In this document: positions 9,901 through 19,400 of the stretch, piece by piece | Layout of the letters: each line of letters begins with the position of its first letter | Position numbering within the stretch: the first letter of the stretch is position 1 | Virus record (IMG/VR): IMGVR_UViG_3300043539_002725 | Coordinates: 1-26,176 of that record | Strand: one strand, 5' to 3' | Source of the DNA: a virus | DNA: 26,176 bases | Translations under genes and position numbers: made by a program | Notes under the pieces: generated by a model | What the model saw: the letters and a program-made list of their open reading frames with translations, nothing else | Databases searched by the model: none | Told to the model about the DNA's origin: nothing

Positions 9901-11933
9901 TCTTCTATTCATCTTATTTCTTTGAAGCAACTAATGACTTTACTGCTTTTACAACAAGCAATGTGGGTTATTATAGTGCTATTGATGGCAATAGAAACTA
10001 TTCAATTTACAATAATCCAACCGTTGGTCCAATTAACACTCCTCTTATTACAACGGGCCAGATGGGATGGGTTTCAAACTATCTTAATACGCCCACAAAT
10101 AGTTCCGTTGAAATTGTGGTTAGTAAAGATACTAATGAGTCTTTTAGTTTTACACCAAACCCAGCAAACTATGATGCAACTGAAGACTTGTCTGGTGCAG
10201 ATTTTTATTGGACAGTATTAGATGGGGGAACTAATCCACCCAATAATCCTAAAAATTGTAGCAGTGTTTATTATAGTTTTTCTTTATTACCCACAGTTGA
10301 TAGCACAAATACAAAGCTAAATGTTTCTAATAAAGCTAGAAATGTAATGCGCACAGACCGATTGCCATCATCTGATTTTTTAGATGGTAATGCATGGGAT
10401 TCTATTGTTCCAGTTTTACAAATGAACCGTGGGTTTACCATGTATATTCTTGACACCGGTGGTGAGAGTATTGCCACAACAACTTATGGCTCTGGGGCTA
10501 GTATTGTTGGAAATGATATTGAGGATTTACCAAATGCTTTGAATATAACAGAAACATTTTCATGCGAAAACATGGTAAGTTTAGATTGTTATTCTAATGT
10601 CGACAATACACTTGTTGTTGATGTAAATTGTGCTGAAGAAGATAGAATAGAACGTGGTTGTTTTGTTTTTGCTAAAAGATTACTTATTGGATTACCAAGG
10701 GATTTAAATGCTTTCACTGAATGGGGCTTACGATACAGATTTTTCTACGCATTGTGTCAAGGGGTAGTTTCACAAACATTTACAAACAACTGGGTTAATG
10801 GAAGTTTGTACACGTTTCCGTTTGCTGTAAGAACACTTTATGGTGCTAATAATCAAATTTCTAGAAGAGTGTTTTGTAAAGACCTCATTTATTATAATGA
10901 AGACAGCAATAATTTTTACTACAGAAGTAGTCCATACAGCCCAACAAGCGACAGCTTTGTTGGAAAATTAAATAATCCACTTACTGGTTCTTTAAACGAT
11001 TATAGTTTAAAAACTCCAGCAACTATCATGAACCTAGGGCCTAAAACAGCAATTTTCAAAGAGCTCACTTTGAATCCCTCGGATGATGGTTTTGTTATGG
11101 ATGTTCTCACTCCGACAAGTTATGGAGACACAAGTGATTTGTTAAACTTGTTTGTAATTACAAGAATGACAAATGCTTCTTACCTCAGATTCTTACTTCA
11201 GTATTATCCAGGTGTTGCAGGAACTAACTTAGCAATTAACAGTTTATTTTCTAGACCACTTCTAAGACTTGATGGGGATATTACTCAAATGCTTTCAATT
11301 AATTCTGAATTTGGGGTTATAAAATTCAGTTCACAAAGTTATCAGGATGACCCTAATGACCCTAATAATCCGATTTACATCGCAAGAAATCCGAACGGAT
11401 TTTCGGTAATGGGTATTTTCTATTCATCGACTACTGAAGATTTACAATACAAGGATTACTTATCGCCAGGAAGAATAAATTTCAGACCAACACCTTCTTC
11501 AAATGCTTTTCCTTATTATTATGATTTGAAATCACAAAGAGTTCCTTTTTATCGTTGGAGAAGAGATGATGTTGCAGAATTGTGGAGCAGCATAAACGTC
11601 GTACTCAACTTAGGAAATCAAGTTGGAATATTCGGAACTCAAAGTAATGACTGGGCAACAGACAACTCTGACATTTTTAGCAAGAATTATCAAGCACAAG
11701 ATAGGACAGACCCATCGCAACCATCATATTTTTTGGGTTCAAATTCACAACTAAACGACATTGATGCCAGGGGATATATTTTTAATGTCGATGCAAATGG
11801 AAATTACTCAACAACAGCAGGAAACTATCCAGACGTTTTTGCAGTAGGCGCACCAAACCATTTTTACTTTGGTTTAATAAAAGGAGGGACTTCATTAGAT
11901 AGGTTCAAATCAAAATACTTAGCAGATGAATAG
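6933..11933 (+). CDS. Very large phage structural protein (1666 aa) with internal hydrophobic block; function unknown
   Basis: I do not recognise a named family for the whole protein. The N-terminal region has a carboxypeptidase-regulatory-like beta fold signature: FGVVVGRVVANGGLG and IPNAKVSIFVPI at about 48-74, then SGDFMILGVPVG at 151-162. In the middle, residues 520-597 are almost purely hydrophobic (FFLFAILMQF, PIILIIYHVLGFVI, IVAYALLVIGGALAIF, IPLIVAGVGLLLGG), enough for three or four membrane helices. A CxxCxC cluster follows (C627, C630, C632). The remaining thousand residues are Asn/Ser/Tyr-rich and beta-like with a second Cys-rich stretch near 1210-1255, ending in HFYFGLIKGGTSLDRF. 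There is no signal peptide. It follows gp6 and overlaps the next gene by 8 nt. Its place in a baseplate operon suggests a tail or baseplate component; membrane contact during infection is possible but unproven. Confidence 0.7.
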   Translation: MGQSLRINTSVGIDKNISFQLDQDFEFLEILSLQIFQNDIYPRDCADFGVVVGRVVANGGLGIPNAKVSIFVPITEADALNDRIVQLYPYTQPNDKNDDGYRFNLLPYLQSYSTHAATGTFPSREDVLKDPVVVDIYDKYYKFTVKTNDSGDFMILGVPVGQQTIVMDLDLSDIGEFSLTPQDLIRIGLATEAQVAGSTFRTSTDLDSLPQIIHIEKVFEVAPFWGEPTICQSSISRIDFDLRDEANIDIQPTAVFMGSIYSTGDEFKIAAPLGFGNEPPSLLTAGCKPKDNMGNLCDLTTGPGQLLAVRQTIVQDDQGRPILEEYRLENSGNVIDENGTWLVEVPMNMDYLTTNEEGQRIFSRDPRVGIPTKSKYRFKVKWQQAPTDTEPVKRAYYLLPNVREWGWRTAVIDPNYDNSLNTSRELASSYYFGLDWTGYTDAESATVSNQKLQAAINCQDTFYEFEYNKVYTPAGLIDQYKRGINRGRFIGIKEIGDSDCETTVNKFPVNDGVKNFSTQFFLFAILMQFIQQLFPIILIIYHVLGFVINTFIVPLIQLVVRFQNIVAYALLVIGGALAIFAGAGIPLIVAGVGLLLGGQSLSNLLQRFVQFLRFGPLRLPMITYPECQNCDCTSPSLDGGGDSTPNSLLTPLTQSGLYFEALEDYPGLPAPATDDGDVSDGNISVLSLIFSEAIGTRNADAKKLAQDNSTESQISRLPDTRNSIRIPKKVFAISSDIPMAQRINIFNTRKKYFDNVNKISVSFDNPNNLTTQHFDNTLTILTQSPLAAGTLLTCVGIDKTEDVNFLYSGNTLFGGISGTTLLSGAGTVTVNYATSQTANASKTYFLNTGSTINNYKFPADLEYYQVLTAITVSDAFAIASGGILNVLDSSTEIDWSILNFDFGGWASQTSVNIKTRDFYDGFDNQYILILQRGVDPYSPLYTNRYGIGSLFGLSNTNSLTFTAQTRLNIPIQALPANGISVQNHTSQNNIFYSSYFFEATNDFTAFTTSNVGYYSAIDGNRNYSIYNNPTVGPINTPLITTGQMGWVSNYLNTPTNSSVEIVVSKDTNESFSFTPNPANYDATEDLSGADFYWTVLDGGTNPPNNPKNCSSVYYSFSLLPTVDSTNTKLNVSNKARNVMRTDRLPSSDFLDGNAWDSIVPVLQMNRGFTMYILDTGGESIATTTYGSGASIVGNDIEDLPNALNITETFSCENMVSLDCYSNVDNTLVVDVNCAEEDRIERGCFVFAKRLLIGLPRDLNAFTEWGLRYRFFYALCQGVVSQTFTNNWVNGSLYTFPFAVRTLYGANNQISRRVFCKDLIYYNEDSNNFYYRSSPYSPTSDSFVGKLNNPLTGSLNDYSLKTPATIMNLGPKTAIFKELTLNPSDDGFVMDVLTPTSYGDTSDLLNLFVITRMTNASYLRFLLQYYPGVAGTNLAINSLFSRPLLRLDGDITQMLSINSEFGVIKFSSQSYQDDPNDPNNPIYIARNPNGFSVMGIFYSSTTEDLQYKDYLSPGRINFRPTPSSNAFPYYYDLKSQRVPFYRWRRDDVAELWSSINVVLNLGNQVGIFGTQSNDWATDNSDIFSKNYQAQDRTDPSQPSYFLGSNSQLNDIDARGYIFNVDANGNYSTTAGNYPDVFAVGAPNHFYFGLIKGGTSLDRFKSKYLADE

Positions 11934-13620
11934 ATTTGAAATAATACCCTCAAGACTGAGTTTTAAGTCCGCACCGATTGTTGACCAACAGGTTAGTATT
12001 GATTTAAATCAAACGCAAAAGGAGTTGACGCAGTATGTTAGAAACAACTCATTATCCCTTGAACAATTGTATCAGGATGAACGTCAAGCTTCATCAAGAT
12101 TTAGACCAAGCTTCAAGGTTCAGTATTTGTATGATAACACTTTGACTGGTACCACAGGGTACAATCCATTCAAGAATAATTTGTATTATGTTGACCCAAT
12201 CCAATCAAAGTTAAGTGGTGTTTGGAAAGGATTTCCTCAATTTTATGAGTTTGATTTTTTTAGAACAAGAATAGATGATGGGCACTTTGATTATCAACCT
12301 GTAAGTGCCTATACCTACAATTGGACTTACTACTTGACTTATGCTGCAGAAAATGACTATACCAAACCCATGGAAGCCACGTATCAAAATACTACGGTTA
12401 ATTGGATTTCTGGGGATGGAATTCCTTTTATAATGTTTAAGTCCATACAGGGAGGTGCAAACATAATCTCATTCCAATGTTTAATGCCACACAATTTGAC
12501 AATCGACAATTTTGTCGAATTGTCATTTTCATATGACGAGGAAAATATATTTGGAATTTATTCATTTGGCGATTCCAACTTTGATAGTTCAAATTTCATA
12601 TTCAATATTTTAGATATTGGTTATACTGGAACAACATTTACCGACGGTGCAACAGGAACATTCAAAAGAGTTCTAGACCCAAACAACTTAGCGGAAACTC
12701 GCTCAAAATATTATGTCAGAAAAAATAGAATTGTTTACAACGAAAATGATATTATAACAACAAAAACTGGGTTTGAATTAAATTCTTTTCCTAACGAGAA
12801 AAAATTAGAGTACAGTTCAATAACTCCAAATGATATAACCAGGATTTCCCAAAAAACAAGTTCATTGACATATAACTTCACCCTTGCAAAAGACTTGGTG
12901 TTAAGTGCCACAACCGACAATCACAATCGTCCGGTTGGTGAAGTCTTTTTATCAATAGTTAACAAGGGATATAGTGGATACTTCAACAAAGCAAATAATG
13001 GTGTTGGTTTGAAACAGGGTTGGGTATTTAATATAACCAATCAAGTGGATTCTTGGTGGAGCGAACTCAATCAGGATTCATATTCCAACATACCAGTAGA
13101 TTCGTACACTCTAACAAATGGAACGACAGAAACTTTCTATTATAACAGAGTGCTAAACCCTGGAGATTTAATTGATGGTGATTTTTGTGAGTGGAATGAT
13201 TATACGCAATTTGAACTTGTGGTCTCCAGGTATGTTCAAAAAATTCAGTTTAATCAGGAAGTTTTTACTACTGAAACTACACCATCATATAATTCTTTAG
13301 GTTATTACTACTTACCCCACAATTCAATGGTGCTTAGGATATTCTCGGACTATATCGAAACATCCCCAGCAAACCAAGTTGATGGTATCCCATCTTGGGC
13401 ATATTTCTCTGAACAAGACCAGCAGTTCCGTTGGAGAGAACCATACTTTTATGGAGAATTTGATGAACTTGACAGGGGAACAAACTTTCCATATTTAAAC
13501 CGAGCACACTATCCTTTTTCCAACCAAATCTTTCGTTTAATTCCTGAGGGAAGTAATTATCAAGAGGTGCTGGGTGGATTCGATATTCCTGTTCAGCCAA
13601 TCATTGATGACTGTGAATAA
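11926..13620 (+). CDS. Probable baseplate or tail structural protein, unknown family (564 aa)
   Basis: Unrecognised protein encoded within the baseplate cluster. The start ATG overlaps the previous stop by 8 nt (ATGAATAG), which indicates translational coupling and supports the start. The opening MNRFEIIPSRLSFKS leads to a short helical stretch (about 27-56), then a long region rich in Tyr, Phe, Trp and Asn with alternating hydrophobic residues, typical of beta-rich virion proteins. There are only three cysteines, and no signal peptide or membrane helix. Position and composition support a virion role; the exact one (wedge periphery, fibre connector) cannot be told. It could be a divergent T4 gp8- or gp10-like protein, but I see no motif proving this. 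Confidence 0.6.
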   Translation: MNRFEIIPSRLSFKSAPIVDQQVSIDLNQTQKELTQYVRNNSLSLEQLYQDERQASSRFRPSFKVQYLYDNTLTGTTGYNPFKNNLYYVDPIQSKLSGVWKGFPQFYEFDFFRTRIDDGHFDYQPVSAYTYNWTYYLTYAAENDYTKPMEATYQNTTVNWISGDGIPFIMFKSIQGGANIISFQCLMPHNLTIDNFVELSFSYDEENIFGIYSFGDSNFDSSNFIFNILDIGYTGTTFTDGATGTFKRVLDPNNLAETRSKYYVRKNRIVYNENDIITTKTGFELNSFPNEKKLEYSSITPNDITRISQKTSSLTYNFTLAKDLVLSATTDNHNRPVGEVFLSIVNKGYSGYFNKANNGVGLKQGWVFNITNQVDSWWSELNQDSYSNIPVDSYTLTNGTTETFYYNRVLNPGDLIDGDFCEWNDYTQFELVVSRYVQKIQFNQEVFTTETTPSYNSLGYYYLPHNSMVLRIFSDYIETSPANQVDGIPSWAYFSEQDQQFRWREPYFYGEFDELDRGTNFPYLNRAHYPFSNQIFRLIPEGSNYQEVLGGFDIPVQPIIDDCE

Positions 13621-14452
13621 GTACGATATAAGATTAGGGATAAATAATGCTGACAAAGTTCTGCAAATACCCGTCATGCTTGATTGGGAATTGCTCAATA
13701 CTGAAAACGAAGTTGATAAACTTGAAGCACAAATTAATCAGGATATTGCTGGATTAGGAATTGATTTTGAAACAACAAGATTTTCACACTCAGCCTATAC
13801 CTACACACCCCCCTCTTTAAGTATAATCCAACCAACCCCTACATTAAGAACAAGTGTCAATTATGAATTTAACTTTTTTTCTGGGGGTACTTTAAATGGG
13901 TCTACCTCAACGGCCAACTGGATACCCAACTACAATGCTCAAGGATTTTCTTATGATGAAATTTATTACTATACCAGGGGATTTACCAATAGTTTCTTCA
14001 AGTTGGACTTTTACGATTCACCTCAGCAGGCGGCTCAACAAAATTATTTGACGATTATTATCCCAACAACACAAGGAGAGCAGATGCCAGTTGACATGCA
14101 GGGGCTTGATGTTTTAATTAACAAGCCGGTATATTCTTTGGATTTTGTTGGTGATACAGATGGGTTTTTTGTCTACTGGTTAAAATCCAGGGAGTACATC
14201 AACATCGACCAGTTCTATGTGAGCTGCAAGTTTTATAATGCAAAAACGGGCCAGTTTGTTCGAATGATTAACAGACCTCAGAGTCTTCAAAATATTAACA
14301 CGTTTACTGTTAATAACCTATACAATTTCTACTACATCTACAAGTTGGATTATCCAAGTGAAAAGTATGTGGTATTTGACTTGCCAACCTTTGAGAGAGT
14401 AGGTACAACAACTCCCATAAAATGGTATGAATATGTAGGACCTAATGGCTGA
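13607..14452 (+). CDS. Probable structural protein, unknown family (281 aa)
   Basis: Unrecognised protein. The reading frame is open from a GTG at 13574, but I choose the ATG at 13607 (MTVNKYDIRLGINNADK), which overlaps the preceding gene by 14 nt; the GTG would overlap by 47 nt and add 11 residues of no clear character. The sequence has a short helical segment (NTENEVDKLEAQINQDI), then Tyr/Phe/Asn-rich beta-like sequence with no cysteine cluster, signal peptide or membrane segment. It overlaps the next gene by 8 nt. It is coupled within the 6933-15515 unit and so likely made together with the 1666-, 564- and 356-aa proteins. Function unknown. Confidence 0.6.
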   Translation: MTVNKYDIRLGINNADKVLQIPVMLDWELLNTENEVDKLEAQINQDIAGLGIDFETTRFSHSAYTYTPPSLSIIQPTPTLRTSVNYEFNFFSGGTLNGSTSTANWIPNYNAQGFSYDEIYYYTRGFTNSFFKLDFYDSPQQAAQQNYLTIIIPTTQGEQMPVDMQGLDVLINKPVYSLDFVGDTDGFFVYWLKSREYINIDQFYVSCKFYNAKTGQFVRMINRPQSLQNINTFTVNNLYNFYYIYKLDYPSEKYVVFDLPTFERVGTTTPIKWYEYVGPNG

Positions 14453-15515
14453 TTATAAGTTTGTTGTTGGACCAGGTAATATAAGCTCTGACTTAACTAC
14501 TGTTGATGTAAGTGGAACTAGCGTTGGGGTATATTCATCCATGACGCAGGTTCTAAGTGGGGGGACAAATGGTGATTCTATTTTAACTGGATTAAGCGTT
14601 TGCATAATGCTAACGGAGACGACCATTGATTTGGGATATTATTCACCATTTGATGGTGCTGCCGAGCAGAAAGATGTGGTTACAAACTTTATTTTTACTT
14701 CATCAACCAACTCCCCATATGTTTATACGGTTTTCAATTCTTCTGATAACGCGGCTAACTATCTTGCTCTTGCCAGCTATACGATAAACTGGGGGGATAA
14801 TACTCCAGATGAAATATTTTTGGGGGATACTTTGTCCCACACCTATCCAACAATACCATCAGGATATACCATTACGATGAAACAGACAACACCTTTTGGT
14901 GTTAATGATGTGTCCAAAATAATAACGATACCTTTTACAAATGCTGTAATTTATAACCCCTTGGGTCGTGCATTCTTCACACCTCTAGGTGGAAGCTGGG
15001 CGACCACTCCAATAAGTTATGATTACATATTCTCCGGTGATGCTGTGAACACAGTTGAAAGCGAGGTATCTTCTGGATATACGCAGGTTCCTTTTGTTGT
15101 TTCCGGAAACTCTAGCTCAAGAATTACGGAACTGGCTTTGTATGGTCCTGTTACATATCAAGTTGGGGTTCCTGTTTTTGTGGGTGGATTGCCCTATGGA
15201 GTTATCACGGATATGAATCCGGTGTTTACTGCATATACAATTCAAGACACAAATTATTATGACTATTCGGATGGAACAAGCATCTATTTCCAAAATAGTG
15301 ATGGTTTTACAAGCGACATGCTAACTGCGGTTCCAATCACAAAAGACGAGTTGTTGCTCAAAATTCAAGACCAACCTCAAATCGTTACAGATGTTTATGT
15401 TGAAAGGGGTAAAAATACTGTGTATCAACAAATTCAAAGATTGGGTGAAGTATCTACCCTTTCGGGATTAATAAACTATGGTTATGGATATTATACCATA
15501 GAAAATAAGGGATAA
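14445..15515 (+). CDS. Probable structural protein with a PKD-like segment (356 aa)
   Basis: Last gene of the 6933-15515 unit; it starts inside the previous stop (ATGGCTGA overlap). Residues about 80-165 look like a PKD-type immunoglobulin-like domain: YTINWGDNTPDE (112-123) carries the WGD signature, and a SHTYP strand (131-135) sits at the usual distance. PKD domains are common in surface proteins and in phage fibres and act as spacers or carbohydrate-contact modules. The C-terminal part (about 300-356; VYVERGKNTVYQQIQRLGEV) is polar and possibly helical, then Tyr/Gly-rich. No signal peptide. The role is unknown; a virion surface or baseplate accessory protein is the simplest reading. Confidence 0.6.
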   Translation: MADYKFVVGPGNISSDLTTVDVSGTSVGVYSSMTQVLSGGTNGDSILTGLSVCIMLTETTIDLGYYSPFDGAAEQKDVVTNFIFTSSTNSPYVYTVFNSSDNAANYLALASYTINWGDNTPDEIFLGDTLSHTYPTIPSGYTITMKQTTPFGVNDVSKIITIPFTNAVIYNPLGRAFFTPLGGSWATTPISYDYIFSGDAVNTVESEVSSGYTQVPFVVSGNSSSRITELALYGPVTYQVGVPVFVGGLPYGVITDMNPVFTAYTIQDTNYYDYSDGTSIYFQNSDGFTSDMLTAVPITKDELLLKIQDQPQIVTDVYVERGKNTVYQQIQRLGEVSTLSGLINYGYGYYTIENKG

Positions 15516-15517
15516 AC

Positions 15518-15524
15518 TATTTAT
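15518..15524 (+). promoter_or_regulatory. Candidate late-promoter element TATTTAT before the 302-aa gene
   Basis: TATTTATA occupies most of the 27-nt gap between the 356-aa and 302-aa genes, 18 nt before the GTG start. It is one of five copies at unit boundaries. This is the shortest gap in the structural half, and it still contains the motif. Confidence 0.45.
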
Positions 15525-15542
15525 AAAAAAAGAAATTAGAAA

Positions 15543-16451
15543 GTGGCAATCGGGACTTATGGTACAATTAGAACGGCGGATGTATCGCCGGAGGATGTAG
15601 AAATCATCCTAAATTATACACCATCAAGGGATGAGACGGCGGACTTTGTTCTAACGACCCTTGACGCACCAAGCGTGCTTAGACCATACTTCAACAATGC
15701 TGCCACTGGTGGTAATGCAAATGTTGAGGTTTTGGGTGGATTATACAACCTAACACTTCCTGCTGATGTGTTTAATCAGGTCGGAATTTATACAATGATG
15801 CTCCGACCTGCACAGATTAGAACATCAATTACCGATTGTGGTGTCCTATCAGCTTTGCCAAACGTTAAAGGTATTATTATTGACCTTAACAATGTTCCTT
15901 CTCAATTCAGAAACAAATTTGCACCGCAGGGACTTATTGGATTTAGAGTTGAATATTTGAATCCAGATGGTTCCAAGATTCCAAACTTCTTTAGAATTGT
16001 AACTTCGAACTTCTATTGTGAGCCAGTGGTTGTGAACCAAGTAAACACAACACAGAAAGCTATCAGATATCGTTACGTGGAAGGCGTGACAAACCTTATG
16101 TTCTGTACTTTGTCACCTTCGTCATCCCCGACGAATAAACCCAACGCAACACCATTTATTGGTCAACCAGGGCAAAGTATTGTTATGACAAACACTTACT
16201 TCAATCCAGTTACCATTGAGATTGACATGGTTGAATACGATATCTCTTCACTTGCAATTGCCCTTTACGGAAATCAGACCAAGAGTGTTGATGATGGTAT
16301 CTACACAATCTACGACAGTGATAATAACATTTACAAGCAGTACAACTTGTTTGAAATCCGTGACCAGTTCAATGCTCTTCTATACGAGGTTCGCCAGGAT
16401 AGAGGTGCTAATATTGATTTTACTAAAAACTTCACAACAATAGTTAGCTAA
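15543..16451 (+). CDS. Probable baseplate/tail structural protein, unknown family (302 aa), GTG start
   Basis: Unrecognised protein that opens the 15543-21901 unit. The start is GTG; the first in-frame ATG is about 85 codons later, and the GTGGCA context copies the ATGGCN starts of neighbouring virion genes, so GTG is well supported. The opening MAIGTYGTIRTADVSPEDVEIILNY may be helical; the rest alternates hydrophobic and polar residues with several Pro/Asn turns, fitting a compact beta-rich structural protein. KGIIIDLNNVPSQFRN and LIGFRVEYLNPDG are notable but not diagnostic. The stop overlaps the next start by one base (TAATG), coupling it to the gp7-like protein, so a wedge or connector role is plausible. 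No signal peptide or membrane helix. Confidence 0.6.
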   Translation: MAIGTYGTIRTADVSPEDVEIILNYTPSRDETADFVLTTLDAPSVLRPYFNNAATGGNANVEVLGGLYNLTLPADVFNQVGIYTMMLRPAQIRTSITDCGVLSALPNVKGIIIDLNNVPSQFRNKFAPQGLIGFRVEYLNPDGSKIPNFFRIVTSNFYCEPVVVNQVNTTQKAIRYRYVEGVTNLMFCTLSPSSSPTNKPNATPFIGQPGQSIVMTNTYFNPVTIEIDMVEYDISSLAIALYGNQTKSVDDGIYTIYDSDNNIYKQYNLFEIRDQFNALLYEVRQDRGANIDFTKNFTTIVS

Positions 16452-19400
16452 TGGCGGTAAATGGCACGAAGTTTTTCTACCCGCCTACCCCGGGAAATGG
16501 GGCTGGAACCTTTGATGATATTGTTGGATTTCAAATCGTCGAGGGTGGCGGTCTAACTTCTGCTGTTTTTGATTTTACTACTACTGTTACCGAGAAGGTA
16601 AACAGGACATTCTCTATTGGAACATTCTCGAATCCAATATCCCTTGAGGATTTGGATGTAAACTCCCTGGAAGAAAGTAGAAGAATTCTGCAGACCCAGT
16701 TTAGAGTTTATCCAAATTATGATGTTTCCCAAGTTCTTAACTTTTCTTTATATGGTTCTCTAACAAAAAGGTTGAGTGTGTCTGTTACGCACATCATCAA
16801 TTATTTTCCTGCAGGTGTTGATGTAAGAAGAGTAATGCCAGATTTTACAACTGGACAAACAGCAACAGGAATTTCCTATAATGCTGTAGAACAGGAAACA
16901 ACTTTCACAGTTCCAGTATCTCAAGCTTACAACCCATTCATGATTGAGTTCTCTCAGAGTGCTACAACAGCCATGATGGTAAGAGAATTGGAGACTTCCC
17001 AATACAGAAACTTGACAAGAAGTTATCTTAATTACGTTCTAGATTATGACGGAGAAACTTATATCGTTGTTGATTTCGAACCTTCTGTCAGTCAATCATC
17101 TGGAAACTTAGTTTTCACTGTGTCTGGTGCACCATTTGGTAACGCAACAAGTTCTACTACTCAAGATTTTATTATCAGACCTAGCAACTACATCGTTGAC
17201 AAAGTATTTCAGGAAGATTTTGACGAGGTTGAGCAGTTTTTGATGAACCGCTTAATACAACCTGAATACACAGCCAATTTCCAAGTACCACAACAAAACC
17301 AAGCTGGTCAGTTCTACACATCCTATGTTCAAGTTACGTTTCCTAAGGATGGTGATTGGAATCTAGATATTACTTCATTCAGATTTGACAACTACCTTGC
17401 AAGATTGGGGGATGTTGCGGGTGAGCTTGACACCTACAAAACAAATTTGATTTCGAGATTTTTGGTTACAGCATCAATCAAAGAATTTGATACCATGGAC
17501 CAGAAGGTTGAAAAAATCCTTCAGATTTATGGACGGAGCTTTGACCAAATCAAACAATACATCGATGCTCTGGCAAACATGAACTCAGTTCATTATGTCC
17601 CACAGAACGATATTCCATCTCAGCTTCTTTTCAATCTATCGCAAACACTAGGTTGGACAAACAACTTCTCACCAATCACCAATGAAGATTTCCTTTCAAG
17701 CGTTTTTGGAAATACTAGCCAAATTGAATACCCTGGTTTTGCCAGAGCACAAACACCAACGGAACTCAATTACCAATTCTACAGAAACCTAATTTTGAAC
17801 TCGGCATATTTGTTCAAGTCCAAAGGTACGAGAAGGTCAATTGAATTTTTATTAAGATTGATAGGTGCTCCAGAAGCTTTGATTGAATTCAACGAGCACA
17901 TTTATCTGGCAGACCAGAGAATTGACATGACTCAATTCGACAGGCAATTCGCACAACTCTCAGGTGGTACTTATGTAAATGAAATTCCAGCACTTTCTCC
18001 TGGAAATACGTTCTCAATCAGAGGTCAAATTTACACAGCTTATACTACTTCAACAACATATGAAGCGGTAAACATTCGGAGAAATGATTATCCCGTTGAT
18101 GAATTTGGATGGCCACAATCTCCAAACCCTGCAGGTACAAATGGTGTATTCTTCCAAGAAGGTGCTGGTTGGTATGAATCAACACCACAGCACAGAAGCC
18201 CGAATGAGATTACTGTAACTGGTGATGTATTCACCGGACAAAATGTTGATGTTCAAACTCAACTTGAGCCGTTTACATATGGTGGGATTTACCTTGATAG
18301 ATTTAATCAATTTCCATATATCCAAGATGGATACAAACTACAAAGAGTTCCTGACAATAAAAAATCTTGGTTAGCAACAGACGATAAGTTAAGAATTGAT
18401 ACCCAAGAGGGTTTCAATGCTTATTACTTTGTTGGTGATGAAAAGTTGGTATTGAACGTAAAGAACATCGATTTGTTTTTGAATGTGGGTCAAGGTTTGG
18501 CTTATGACGTTTGGGAGGAATCGAGATTATACAATTACCCAATTCCAGAATCAGGATTTACTGCAAACTTCCCATCTCCTGGTGGTATTGATGACACGTT
18601 CATCAACCCAGAGCCGCAAAAGAAAACATTCTTTGAGTTCTATCAAACTTTCTGGCAGAATATGATTAACACCAGAAATAGAATGTATATCTCCGATGGT
18701 AAAACAGGTGGTTACCCAACATTACAATCTGTTTTTTGGAAATACATTCAGTCTGAACAAACTGTTGGTTTACCGAATAACAAATACACATATCAGAAAC
18801 TCATCGAGTACGTTGATGCTGTTGGTCCTTATTGGATGACTTTGGTTGAACAGATGATTCCAGCAACAACACTGTGGAATACTGGTGTTAGATTGGAGAA
18901 CTCTATATTCCAAAAACAAAAATTTGTTTACCGTCGTCAAAGAGGTTGTCAACTTATTCCAGTTGAAGCTCAGCCGTGTTTCATTATTTCAAATATTTTC
19001 GATTACGATTGTAATACAGAGTACGTCGACTTTTTCATTTACCCATGGTTAAATGGTGATGTTACAGTATCGGACTTCCAGAGCATTCTAACTAACAGAG
19101 TAAATAACTATCTCATATCAGTCGGTGCCAATCAGAACTCATATAATCCAAATTCAATATCCTCTCAGTGGTACTTGAATTTAACAATTGGAACACAAAC
19201 AATTATAGATGTTTATTTCTACCAAGGAAGTGGTATAAGTGACGTTCCAACATCAACACTTTGGAGACAAACATTGATTGACAATTTGAATAATTTATAT
19301 CAGTACGGATACACTTATACTTTGAATGGTAATTTCCTTACCATAACAAACTTAGATTGTGTAACTCAAAACTCACTTCAAGAAGTATCTCTGGATGTGG

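Noticed and set aside
9862-10221. 119-codon + strand frame inside the 1666-aa gene
   Set aside because: Leu/Gln/Thr-rich shifted-frame shadow of a gene whose main frame is continuous and of normal composition on both sides.
13574-13606. Upstream GTG start for the 281-aa gene
   Set aside because: It would lengthen the overlap with the preceding gene to 47 nt and add an atypical N-terminus; the ATG at 13607 gives an overlap like those of its neighbours.
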